DNA from: a virus
IMG/VR virus record: IMGVR_UViG_3300032093_000665
Coordinates: 1 to 27,986 of that record
DNA length: 27,986 bases
Direction: 5' to 3' (one strand)
Numbering within the stretch: position 1 is the stretch's first letter; each line of letters opens with the position of its first letter. The notes below the pieces were generated by a model. That model was not told the origin of the DNA. It saw nothing but the letters and a program-made list of their open reading frames with translations, and ran no database searches. The position numbers were made by a program, and so were the translations under genes. Below are positions 15,099 through 22,645 of this stretch, in pieces.

Positions 15099-16958
15099 AT
15101 GCCAACTAGAAAATACTCATCTCGCTCGCAGCAGACAACGCTGACTGCAGCACTTACCTCATCTGCGACATCAGTTGTCGTGGTGTCTGGCTCCGCCCTA
15201 TTGGGTGGAACAACAATCTCTGCTGGTGAAACATTCACCGTAGTCATTGACCCAGATACAGCCCTTGAAGAAATTGTAGATGTTACGGCGGTAAGTACTA
15301 ACACTCTTACCGTTACTCGTGGTATTGATGGCTCAACTGGTCAGGCTCACTCAGCAGGTGCTGTAGTTCGCCATATGGCAATTGGTCGTGACTATCGTGA
15401 AGCCAACCAGCACATTGAGAACACAACCACTGCACACGGAATTACTCTTGCCAACCTAGTCAAGACAACTGATACTGGCACAGTGACTAGTACAATGATT
15501 ACAGATGGCACAATTGTTAACGCTGACATTAATGCTAGTGCAGCAATTGCAGATACTAAGTTAGGTACAATCTCTACAGCAGGCAAGGTTTCAAACTCAG
15601 CAACTACTGCTACCTCAGCCAACACAGTATCAGCAATCGTAGCCCGTGATGCCTCAGGCAACTTTACTGCTGGCACAGTCACAGCAAACCTTACAGGTAA
15701 CGTTACTGGTAACGTAACTGGTTCTTCTGGCTCAACTACAGGTAATGCAGCCACTGCCACAGCCCTTGCTACTGCTCGTACATTCCAACTTACTGGAGAT
15801 GTAGAAGCAAGTGGAGTTACATTTGATGGAACTGGCAACGTTAGCCTTACAACAGTTATTGGTACTGGAGCAATCGTCAACGCAGACGTTAACACATCTG
15901 CTCAGATTGCCTACAGCAAGTTAAACCTTACCAACGGTATTGTCAATGCGGACATCAACGCCTCTGCTGCTATTGCTCTATCTAAGTTGGCTACAGACCC
16001 ACTTGCTCGTGCTAACCACACAGGTACACAGGCAGCATCTACCATCTCAGACTTTGACACACAGGTTCGTACTTCACGCCTTGACCAAATGGCCGCACCA
16101 ACTGCAGCAGTATCTGCTAACAGTCAAAAGATTACAAATTTAGGTACGCCTACATCTAATACAGATGCTTCTACTAAGGCTTACGTAGACACCTCTATCG
16201 CTAACCTTATTGACGGTGCTCCATCTACCCTTGACACACTTAATGAGATTGCTGCAGCCTTGGCTGACAATGCTTCTTTCTCTGACACGGTAGTACTCAA
16301 GTCTGGTAGCACAATGTCTGGCGCACTTGCTATGGGTACCAACAAGATTACGGGTCTTGGTGACCCAACCAACGCACAAGATGCAGCCACTAAGAACTAC
16401 ATTGACACAGCAGTACTTGCCCCATCTAACCTGACTGGTCCTATTACATCTGTAGGCAACGTAACATCTATCGCCTCACAGACTGGTACGGGTAGCAAGT
16501 TCGTAGTGGATAACACACCAACTCTCATTACCCCAGTGTTGGGCGTAGCAACTGCTACATCCATTAACGGGACAACTATTCCGACTAGCAAGACTCTTGT
16601 GGCTACAGACTCTACTCAGTATGTAGTACCTAGCCAGAGTGGAAACAATGGCAAGTATCTAACTACAGATGGAACTACATCTTCTTGGGGAACAATCCAG
16701 GCTGGCTCGCAGGTTAAGATTGAAGGCGGAACTGCCGTCACTTATGACTTTGTTGACTTCCTTGGTATGGGTACTGACACTGGTACAGCAGGAACAATCA
16801 AGGTTCAGCCACTTACGCCAACTGGTGCAAGTACAGGCAAAAGAATCTTTACAGGAACTACTACACCATCATCACCTACTTCTGGTGACGTATGGGTGGA
16901 TGCAACAGCATCGGCTGGTGCAGACTTAACAATGATGACAATTATGGGAGCGTACTAA
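15099..16958 (+). CDS. Tail fibre protein, 619 aa
   Basis: The protein has the repetitive, Thr/Ser/Ala/Asn-rich beta composition of phage tail fibres. An N-terminal virion-attachment-like part (residues 1-110) ends in RDYREANQHIEN. Repeats follow with the theme IVNADxNxSAxIAxxKL (three copies) and NLTGNVTGNVTGSSGS. Two copies of a known fibre element then occur (KITNLGTPTSNTDASTKAYVD and KITGLGDPTNAQDAATKNYID). The element TSIANLIDGAPSTLDTLNEI is typical of fibre shafts. The C-terminus has GxxWVDATASAG. Fibres of this kind trimerise and bind host receptors. The start codon follows ATAGGA. The next fibre gene begins one base after the stop. Confidence 0.85.
   Translation: MPTRKYSSRSQQTTLTAALTSSATSVVVVSGSALLGGTTISAGETFTVVIDPDTALEEIVDVTAVSTNTLTVTRGIDGSTGQAHSAGAVVRHMAIGRDYREANQHIENTTTAHGITLANLVKTTDTGTVTSTMITDGTIVNADINASAAIADTKLGTISTAGKVSNSATTATSANTVSAIVARDASGNFTAGTVTANLTGNVTGNVTGSSGSTTGNAATATALATARTFQLTGDVEASGVTFDGTGNVSLTTVIGTGAIVNADVNTSAQIAYSKLNLTNGIVNADINASAAIALSKLATDPLARANHTGTQAASTISDFDTQVRTSRLDQMAAPTAAVSANSQKITNLGTPTSNTDASTKAYVDTSIANLIDGAPSTLDTLNEIAAALADNASFSDTVVLKSGSTMSGALAMGTNKITGLGDPTNAQDAATKNYIDTAVLAPSNLTGPITSVGNVTSIASQTGTGSKFVVDNTPTLITPVLGVATATSINGTTIPTSKTLVATDSTQYVVPSQSGNNGKYLTTDGTTSSWGTIQAGSQVKIEGGTAVTYDFVDFLGMGTDTGTAGTIKVQPLTPTGASTGKRIFTGTTTPSSPTSGDVWVDATASAGADLTMMTIMGAY
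15512..15990 (+). repeat. Three diverged shaft repeats in the tail fibre gene
   Basis: Copies at about 15512-15562, 15871-15924 and 15936-15990 encode IVNAD, then I or V, N, A or T, SA and IA followed by a conserved KL. The last two are almost adjacent. They are coding repeats of the fibre shaft, not a mobile element. Confidence 0.75.
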
Positions 16959-16959
16959 T

Positions 16960-17826
16960 ATGCCAGTTAAAGTATACGATGGAACCAACTGGGTAACGGT
17001 TGCTGGTGATGGACAGGCTGGTGCTCCTGGAACATCATCATCTATTACTACTTGGGTTAAGACTGCCTCTGGAGGAGAAACATCTGTATCTGGTGCAGGT
17101 GATACAGGATACGGAACGCTTGCTTACACAGTAGGACAGGAACTTGTATACCTTAACGGCGTGCTTCTTGACCGAGGTGATGACTACACAGCAACTAACG
17201 GCACAAGTATTACTGGGCTTACAGCCCTTACTGCTAATGACGTAGTTACTGTATGGACAGTCAACTCATTTAGCGTAGCCAATACCTATACTGTTGCTCA
17301 GGCTGATAGTACATTTGCACCAATATCAGTAACTGGTGGTATGACATTACTTAGCACCACCACTCTTACAGGCGCATCAACCACAGTAAGCACAATAAGC
17401 GGTGCATATCAAGACCTTCGCGTCCTAGTAACTGGAATGACTAATGCAACCGCCAATGGTTCGTTCAGAGTGGCCATCAACGGCTCAACTAGTTTAAGCA
17501 GTTCAACAGGTGCTTTTTATGCAAATGCCGCGGGTGGTGCTTTTACTTTATACAACGATTACACCTCTCGCTACGCTGGTAACAACTCTGGTCTTTTGCG
17601 AACAGATGCCAATAATTCTTATATGCTGACAATCTTTGATTACGCTTCCACAACAGCGCCAAAGACTTATCAAAACATCCTTACTGGTTTAGACGGCAAC
17701 AGCAGCAATTACATTCAGCAGGGTCAAGGCGGTTATAATTCTAATTCAGCAGTTACATCTTTAGTATTTTCTAATGCTGGTGGCAACTGGTCTACTGGCA
17801 CAGTTCGAGTATATGGAGTCAAATAA
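16960..17826 (+). CDS. Second tail fibre / receptor-binding protein, 288 aa
   Basis: The N-terminus (PVKVYDGTNWVTVAGDGQAG) contains a short collagen-like GQAGAPG. It is followed by a fibre element of the type LVYLNGVLLDRGDDYTATNG, common in phage fibres, and then VANTYTVAQADSTFAP. The C-terminal half (from about residue 127) is a beta domain with YQDLRVLVTGMTNATANGSF that ends with TVRVYGVK. The same C-terminal layout recurs in the 176-aa protein encoded at 18041. The gene is followed by a small helical gene sharing TAATG. Together they form the first copy of a duplicated fibre-plus-accessory module. Confidence 0.75.
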   Translation: MPVKVYDGTNWVTVAGDGQAGAPGTSSSITTWVKTASGGETSVSGAGDTGYGTLAYTVGQELVYLNGVLLDRGDDYTATNGTSITGLTALTANDVVTVWTVNSFSVANTYTVAQADSTFAPISVTGGMTLLSTTTLTGASTTVSTISGAYQDLRVLVTGMTNATANGSFRVAINGSTSLSSSTGAFYANAAGGAFTLYNDYTSRYAGNNSGLLRTDANNSYMLTIFDYASTTAPKTYQNILTGLDGNSSNYIQQGQGGYNSNSAVTSLVFSNAGGNWSTGTVRVYGVK

Positions 17827-18041
17827 TGCCCAATCCAATCGTAAGAATTCACAATGTTAAAACAGGCGAGATAGTTGACCGCGAAATGAACGAGATTGAG
17901 TTTGCTCAATATGAAGCCGAGCAAGCAGCAGCAGTGTTAAAACTTGAACAAGCGGAAACCAAAGCAACAGCACGTCAGGAAGTCCTAGACCGCCTTGGTC
18001 TAACTACCGAAGAAGCAGCACTACTCCTTGGAGGTAACTAA
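17826..18041 (+). CDS. Small fibre accessory (chaperone-like) protein, 71 aa, copy 1
   Basis: A short protein with a charged helical middle (EIEFAQYEAEQAAAVLKLEQ) and a C-terminal signature ARQEVLDRLGLTTEEAALLLGG. The 73-aa protein encoded at 18571 ends with nearly the same signature. Each of the two follows a fibre gene and is coupled by TAATG on both sides. Small coiled-coil proteins after fibre genes often act as fibre assembly chaperones, which is the role inferred here. Confidence 0.65.
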   Translation: MPNPIVRIHNVKTGEIVDREMNEIEFAQYEAEQAAAVLKLEQAETKATARQEVLDRLGLTTEEAALLLGGN

Positions 18042-18571
18042 TGCCTAATACTAAAGCCTATAGCGTTGCTCGTAGCGGATTGACTTTGATACAGACAACA
18101 AGCACAGGCGGTTCGGTTTCATCAATAAACTTTGGTTCTAATGCTGCACCTGTATTTTCTTCAACTTATGATAATTACAAAATTATTTTTGTGGGAACCG
18201 CCTCAAGTGGCCTGAACCCACAAATGCGTATGCGTGCCGACACGACAAATGCAACTGGGGCAAATTATGACCACCAATACCTAAATGGCACAGGAACCTC
18301 AGCACTAGCCGCAAGAACTACAGGTGCAACTTTTAACGAATTACCTGCGGTAAGTACGACGGCTGCAAGTTTTACCGTAGATTTATACAGTCCATTTTTG
18401 GCAACTGCAACAACTTATTACTCGGTAGGACCTTCGGGAATTAGCACAATCAGCATTCAATCCTTTGCAGGACAACACACACTAGCAACTTCCTATAATG
18501 GTTTTGGAATCTTGACAGGTAGCGCTGCAACAATTAATGGCACTTTCTACATTTACGGATTGGCGAAATAA
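18041..18571 (+). CDS. Short receptor-binding-like fibre protein, 176 aa
   Basis: The protein corresponds roughly to the C-terminal beta domain of the 288-aa fibre: FSSTYDNYKIIFVGTASSG matches STISGAYQDLRVLVTGMT in position and pattern, and both end in YIYG or RVYG followed by a Lys-terminal tail. It lacks the shaft and attachment region of the longer protein, so it may be carried by another fibre or alternate with its paralogue. It starts and ends on TAATG overlaps. Confidence 0.65.
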   Translation: MPNTKAYSVARSGLTLIQTTSTGGSVSSINFGSNAAPVFSSTYDNYKIIFVGTASSGLNPQMRMRADTTNATGANYDHQYLNGTGTSALAARTTGATFNELPAVSTTAASFTVDLYSPFLATATTYYSVGPSGISTISIQSFAGQHTLATSYNGFGILTGSAATINGTFYIYGLAK

Positions 18572-18792
18572 TGACAACTGAGCAGACATACTGGGTCAAT
18601 ACTAATGGCGAGCGCCACATTGCAACAGGAGATGACTTAAAAGAGATTCTTGATGCAATTGCAGAATCAGAAACAAGGATTAAAGCCGAGGAGCAAAAAA
18701 AGACTGCTGCTATTGCAGCACGTCAGGCAGTCCTTGACCGTCTAGGAATTACAGAAGAAGAAGCACAACTCATAATCGGAGGTAGTAACTAA
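18571..18792 (+). CDS. Small fibre accessory (chaperone-like) protein, 73 aa, copy 2
   Basis: The N-terminal half (TTEQTYWVNTNGERHIATGD) differs from copy 1 at 17826. The helical middle (AIAESETRIKAEEQKKTAAI) and the C-terminal signature ARQAVLDRLGITEEEAQLII are clearly related to it. This conserved C-terminus probably docks on the shared part of the neighbouring fibre proteins, while the N-terminus is specific. It is coupled by TAATG to both neighbours. Confidence 0.65.
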   Translation: MTTEQTYWVNTNGERHIATGDDLKEILDAIAESETRIKAEEQKKTAAIAARQAVLDRLGITEEEAQLIIGGSN

Positions 18793-19094
18793 TGGCTACA
18801 ACATCAAAGGCTCTCTTTAGGGGAGCAGCAGCAACATCAAGCACAACACTATACACAGTGCCAGCATCAACTACAACAGTTGTAACTGATATTGTTATTG
18901 CAAATACAGCAGCATCTGCTGCTACATTTACTTTAACTTTAGACGGTGTGGCTATTGCATCAGGTGCAGCAGTACCAGCAAATGACTCAGTATCTTTGAG
19001 CCTAAAGCAGGTACTTGCTACTACAAAGATTATTGCTGGACTTGCATCTGCGGTAACAGTTAACTTTCACATTTCAGGAGTGGAGATTTCCTAA
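18792..19094 (+). CDS. Small beta-sandwich-like tail accessory protein, 100 aa
   Basis: The sequence (ALFRGAAATSSTTLYTVPAS, TVVTDIVIANTAASAATFTL) is a regular alternation of beta strands with Thr/Ala-rich loops, like small jelly-roll or Ig-like proteins that accompany fibres. No catalytic residue pattern is visible. It lies between the second accessory gene and the glycine-rich adhesin, coupled on both sides by overlapping stop and start codons. Role: part of the fibre complex (inference). Confidence 0.6.
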   Translation: MATTSKALFRGAAATSSTTLYTVPASTTTVVTDIVIANTAASAATFTLTLDGVAIASGAAVPANDSVSLSLKQVLATTKIIAGLASAVTVNFHISGVEIS

Positions 19095-19924
19095 TGACTT
19101 TTTCAAAGTTAAGTAATGGAAAAATCTCTACAAAAACTGTTGCTGGTTTAACAACTGGTATTGGTAAAGCCACAGTTACAGCAACTACTGGTTCACCTAC
19201 CGTTGATACATCTTCACGTGCAGGCAAGACAATTTATAAATTTACTGCTTCTGGTTCTATTACCATTGGTACTGCTGGTACTGCAGAAATTCTTGTGGTT
19301 GGCGGCGGAGGCGCAGGTGGTTCAGGTGGTGGCGGTGGAGGTGCAGGTGGAGTTGTTCTTGATACTTCCGCCCTTTTGCCAGCAGGAACATTAAGCGTTG
19401 TTATTGGAGCAGGTGGCATAGGACAATCTGCAGAAAAAGGCAACAACGGAATTGGTTCGCGTTTAGGAAATTATTTTGCTGCAGGCGGTGGTGGTGCAGG
19501 AGGAGAAAATGGTACTTTTAACAGAAATGCTGGAAATGGTGCTTCTGGTGCTGGTGGATATCAAGAAGGATACCCTGGAGGGCTTGGATATTCTGGACAA
19601 GGCAACAACGGGGCTGCAGGTACTGGTGCGCCAAATTATCGCATAGGCGGTGGCGGTGGTGCTGGTGCTGTTGGTGGTTCGGGTGGTGATAATTCTATAG
19701 GAGGAGTAGGAATCCAAACCTCTATTACTGGAACTGCTACTTATTACGGTGGTGGTGGCGGTGGTCGAAATGGCTCTAACACTGGTGGTTTAGGTGGTGG
19801 CGGAAATGGTGGCACTGTTGGTGTTGCTGGCACGGCTAACACTGGCGGTGGCGGTGGTAGTTCAAACTCAAGTAACGCTGGCGCTACAGGTGGTTCAGGA
19901 ATCGTAGTAGTAGTAATCGGATAA
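19094..19924 (+). CDS. Glycine-rich tail adhesin, 276 aa
   Basis: About 70 N-terminal residues (beta, ending FTASGSITIGTAGTAEIL) lead into a domain with many glycine tracts: VVGGGGAGGSGGGGGGAGG, AAGGGGAGGENG, IGGGGGAGAVGGSGG, YGGGGGGRNGSNTGG. It ends in a hydrophobic strand (GIVVVVIG). Glycine-rich domains of this kind form stacked polyglycine-II helices in phage adhesins, such as the gp38 tip proteins of some T4-like phages, with receptor specificity in the loops between tracts. It is the last gene of the fibre cassette before the antisense endonuclease. The glycine tracts make it prone to recombination and length change. Confidence 0.72.
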   Translation: MTFSKLSNGKISTKTVAGLTTGIGKATVTATTGSPTVDTSSRAGKTIYKFTASGSITIGTAGTAEILVVGGGGAGGSGGGGGGAGGVVLDTSALLPAGTLSVVIGAGGIGQSAEKGNNGIGSRLGNYFAAGGGGAGGENGTFNRNAGNGASGAGGYQEGYPGGLGYSGQGNNGAAGTGAPNYRIGGGGGAGAVGGSGGDNSIGGVGIQTSITGTATYYGGGGGGRNGSNTGGLGGGGNGGTVGVAGTANTGGGGGSSNSSNAGATGGSGIVVVVIG

Positions 19925-19943
19925 TTTAATTAAATCTTATCCC

Positions 19944-19976
19944 TGAGCACGGATTAAAACTGCTCAACTAATTTTT
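19944..19976 (+). terminator. Weak candidate terminator after the fibre cassette
   Basis: A 6-bp inverted repeat (TGAGCA at 19944-19949, TGCTCA at 19961-19966) is followed after 5 bases by TTTTT (19972-19976). The stem is short and the gap to the T run is long, so termination would be partial at best. Confidence 0.35.
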
Positions 19977-19985
19977 CCTAGTAGT

Positions 19986-20032
19986 GGAGGTACGCCTTGG
20001 CAGGCAGAGATTACTTCCACTTATTCAAGTAG
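19986..20032 (+). other. Possible relic of the start of the downstream tail gene
   Basis: GGAGG (19986-19990) is followed at normal spacing by TTG GCA GGC AGA GAT, which reads M-A-G-R-D. The functional tail gene 440 bases downstream also begins M-A-G-R-D (ATG GCA GGA CGG GAT). After these five codons the upstream copy runs into the end of the antisense endonuclease gene and stops at 20030-20032. This looks like a start region separated from its gene by insertion of the endonuclease. Only five residues match, so chance is not excluded. Confidence 0.4.
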
Positions 20033-20412
20033 TCAATCGCTGACTGGAGGTACTCAGGGTTATCCTTGAAGTACCCCAGACCAGCGTTGCATTGAACGCA
20101 CAGCAATCCTCTTGCCTTATTCTCTGTATGGCAATGGTCGCAACACCAGTCAGATAGTCCTGGGTTATCAGTACCACAGATAGCACAGCGATTACCCTGC
20201 AGTTCTACATACTGGTTATATCTATCAATATCCCAGCCTGGATTACGGCGCTTGTTATCTGCACGAATCTTGTCTGGATTATCTAGCCTATATTTCTTTT
20301 TACGTTCATTAGAACAAGTTTTGCATTCAGATTCTTGACCGCCTGGTCGGTTCTTTCTTGCATAAAAATCATTTACCAACTTGATTGTCTTGCACCTAGT
20401 GCATTCTTTCAT
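20011..20412 (-). CDS. Endonuclease VII-like HNH (beta-beta-alpha metal) nuclease, antisense in the tail operon
   Basis: From the ATG at 20412 the product is 133 aa. An N-terminal zinc module (CTRC at 4-7, CKTC at 30-33) is followed by a basic linker, then CAIC (76-79), the catalytic DHCH (92-95), the typical RGLLCVQCNAGLG (101-113) and FKDNPEYLQSAIDYLNKWK. This is the layout of recombination endonuclease VII-type nucleases. T4 endonuclease VII resolves branched DNA; free-standing relatives in phage genomes often behave as homing endonucleases. The gene is the only one on the minus strand in the late region, lies between the adhesin and tail genes, has no good ribosome binding site, and its end touches an apparent relic start. 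Longer in-frame starts would reach into the tail gene and are not supported. Confidence 0.85.
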   Translation of the reverse strand: MKECTRCKTIKLVNDFYARKNRPGGQESECKTCSNERKKKYRLDNPDKIRADNKRRNPGWDIDRYNQYVELQGNRCAICGTDNPGLSDWCCDHCHTENKARGLLCVQCNAGLGYFKDNPEYLQSAIDYLNKWK

Positions 20413-20438
20413 ACAGTCACTATAGCATAGGAGATACA

Positions 20439-22442
20439 ATGGCAGGACGGGATTTGACCGAAGGCAGGGCTGAACGGTCCATCGCAGTTGACGTAGGTGT
20501 AGTTGCATCTACTGCTATCTGGCAGAACACCGATATGTCTTACGACGTAGCAATTGGTGGACTTCCATTCATCTACGCAATCAATGACTCACGCCCTTAT
20601 GTGCGTCAGACTGCACCATTTCGTAAAGACCAATTCGACAATGGCACTGAGCCTGGCGAGCAGTCTCTTACTGGTTGGTGGATTCGTAGCCAGATGTCGT
20701 TCCACTCTGGGTCAGGCATTAACTTCTATGACCCTGCTACTACAGATGAGAATGGACACTATCGTTTTTCTGATAGCAAGGGCATCAACGTCTGGACTAA
20801 GGGACAAGTAACACTACTAAAGTCTTGCACATCTACTCACGTCACAACTGGTGCTATTGCATCCAACGGTGTAACACAACAGCACCTACGCTCAATCAAG
20901 TGGAGCACCACTAAGGGTGTTCTCTTACTAGATGAGTACGATGTTGATAAGATTGCAGCAGATGGAACAGTAACTCACTTTATTGATTATACCTCTGGTG
21001 CTGGAGTCTACCCAGTTTATGCTATATGTGACGATGGAACTAAAGCATACTGGGCAACCAATGCCACCTCTGGTGGCACTACTAAGTTTACAGTATTCGG
21101 CAAGCCATTAACTGGTTCTTCTGCTAGCACAGCAGATGAGTTCAAGATATTTGACAACAGCCAAATCATTACAAACGCCACTATGGAATATGTAAAGCAG
21201 CGTCTAGTAATCTGTGCTGACAATAAAGTGTACGAGTGCCCTACAGCAGTAGCATCTACACCAGTTCTTATCTATACAAATCCATCAACTAGTCACGTCT
21301 ATACCAGTGTGACAGCCTCTGGCCCAGCCATTTACATTGCTGGCTATAACGGCATCCAGTCAACTATTGAAAAGTTCACACTATCTAGCGCTGGTGTAAT
21401 GCCTACACTCACCTCAGCAGTAGTAGCAGCAGAACTACCAGTAGGTGAAGTAATCCATAAGATTCATTACTACCTTGGTTATATGATGATTGGTACTAAT
21501 CGCGGTATCCGCGTCGCTACAGTATCTGACCAAGATGGTTCCATTAACTATGGTCCACTAATCGTAGAGACTAGCCAACCTTGCTTTGATTTTGCTCCAC
21601 GCGACCACTACGTATGGTGTGCTACTGGTGTGGCTGGAGAGCCAGGAGTTATCCGTGTTGACCTATCCAATGAACTAGAACCATTGCGCTTTGCGTATGC
21701 TAATGATTTGTATATGGATGGTGTTACTGGATATAAGACAACTTCTTGTGCTTTTGTTGGTAACGATGACCCAACAGTAACTGACAGGCTTGTGTTCTGC
21801 ACAGCAAACAATGGCACAGCCGATGGAACAATTTACATTGAAGATGCTACAACTCTTCGCACATCAGGCTACCTGACTACAGGTAACATCCGCTACGGAA
21901 CACTTGAGCCTAAGAACTTCAAGCGTCTTCTTGGACGTGGTGACTTTACCTATGGTTCTATGACACTGGAGACGGTGGATAAGGGGGGTATTGAGTATGA
22001 CCACATCTCATACGATGCAAGCATTAGCCCTATCGAAGTTGGTACATCTAACCCTGCTACTGCTCAAGAGTATGTAGCCTTTAAGTTTATCCTTTACCGT
22101 GATGGTACAACCAATAGTCGTGGCCCTATCTTCAAGGGATATCAGGCTAAGGCAACCATTGCTACCCCACGCCAGCGTGTCATCCAGTTCCCAGTCTATT
22201 GCTTTGACTTAGAGACAGATAGATACAACGTTGTTACTGGCTACGAAGGTAGAGCAATGGATAGAATCCAACTCCTTGAAGACATTGAGGAATCTGGAGA
22301 CGTAGTAACTTGGCAAGACCTCAGCACTGGTGAATCACGTCAGGCTGTTATTGAGCAAGTATCATTCACTCGCGGTACTCCACCAGATAAAGGCTTCTCT
22401 GGTTTCGGAGGAATTATTCAGGTAACGATTAGGACAGTATAG
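20439..22442 (+). CDS. Large tail protein, 667 aa (tail hub, nozzle or minor tail protein)
   Basis: It starts at ATG 20439 after AGGAG. The N-terminus (AGRDLTEGRAERSIAVDVGV, ASTAIWQNTDMSYDVAIGGL) and the segment RQTAPFRKDQFDNGTEPGEQ look conserved, and I recall similar proteins in actinobacteriophage structural modules. The middle is a series of beta repeats with blade-like elements (VYAICDDGTKAYWATN, VWCATGVAGEPGVIRVDLS), which might form a propeller. The C-terminal part (IQFPVYCFDLETDRYN, GTPPDKGFSGFGG) is also beta-rich. With no tape measure or tube genes nearby, it may be the nozzle or hub of a short tail. It is not a receptor-binding fibre by composition. Its stop overlaps the GTG start of the next gene. 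Confidence 0.62.
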   Translation: MAGRDLTEGRAERSIAVDVGVVASTAIWQNTDMSYDVAIGGLPFIYAINDSRPYVRQTAPFRKDQFDNGTEPGEQSLTGWWIRSQMSFHSGSGINFYDPATTDENGHYRFSDSKGINVWTKGQVTLLKSCTSTHVTTGAIASNGVTQQHLRSIKWSTTKGVLLLDEYDVDKIAADGTVTHFIDYTSGAGVYPVYAICDDGTKAYWATNATSGGTTKFTVFGKPLTGSSASTADEFKIFDNSQIITNATMEYVKQRLVICADNKVYECPTAVASTPVLIYTNPSTSHVYTSVTASGPAIYIAGYNGIQSTIEKFTLSSAGVMPTLTSAVVAAELPVGEVIHKIHYYLGYMMIGTNRGIRVATVSDQDGSINYGPLIVETSQPCFDFAPRDHYVWCATGVAGEPGVIRVDLSNELEPLRFAYANDLYMDGVTGYKTTSCAFVGNDDPTVTDRLVFCTANNGTADGTIYIEDATTLRTSGYLTTGNIRYGTLEPKNFKRLLGRGDFTYGSMTLETVDKGGIEYDHISYDASISPIEVGTSNPATAQEYVAFKFILYRDGTTNSRGPIFKGYQAKATIATPRQRVIQFPVYCFDLETDRYNVVTGYEGRAMDRIQLLEDIEESGDVVTWQDLSTGESRQAVIEQVSFTRGTPPDKGFSGFGGIIQVTIRTV

Positions 22443-22645
22443 TGGCTGCATCAGAATGGGCAGCCTTTGCTGTCGCACTAATGACAATAACAGTGGGGTT
22501 TGCTGGCTTTGTGAAGTGGCTTGTTAAGCACTATCTATCAGAGTTAAAACCAAATGGGGGCGGTTCCGTTAAAGACCAAGTGAACCGATTGGAAACACGA
22601 GTTGACCAAATCTATCTCCTCCTCTGCGAGAAGGAAAGCAAGTAA
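22442..22645 (+). CDS. Small membrane protein with coiled coil, 67 aa (holin-like)
   Basis: The GTG start overlaps the previous TAG. One membrane segment (WAAFAVALMTITVGFAGFVK, about residues 6-28) is followed by a charged linker (HYLSELKPNGGGSVKDQ) and a short coiled coil (VNRLETRVDQIYLLLCEKE). Proteins with one membrane helix and a cytoplasmic coiled coil are common in phage lysis cassettes and are often annotated as holin or antiholin. The endolysin lies about 1.7 kb downstream. Its last 44 bases are shared with the start of the next gene in another frame. Confidence 0.6.
   Translation: MAASEWAAFAVALMTITVGFAGFVKWLVKHYLSELKPNGGGSVKDQVNRLETRVDQIYLLLCEKESK

Noticed and set aside
15392-15895. 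Minus-strand frame of 167 codons within the tail fibre
   Set aside because: It is antisense to the Thr/Ala-rich fibre repeats. The hydrophobic Val/Ala/Pro product is an artefact of the complementary codons.
15512-15990. CRISPR-like regular repeats
   Set aside because: The repeats are in-frame coding repeats of the fibre, diverged, unequally spaced and not separated by unique spacers. No cas genes for adaptation or interference are present; the Cas4-like nuclease belongs to a phage recombination context.
20413-20508. Upstream extension of the antisense endonuclease
   Set aside because: It would run into the tail gene start and add a Leu/Pro-rich segment without similarity to the zinc module. 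The ATG at 20412 begins directly with the conserved MKECTRC.
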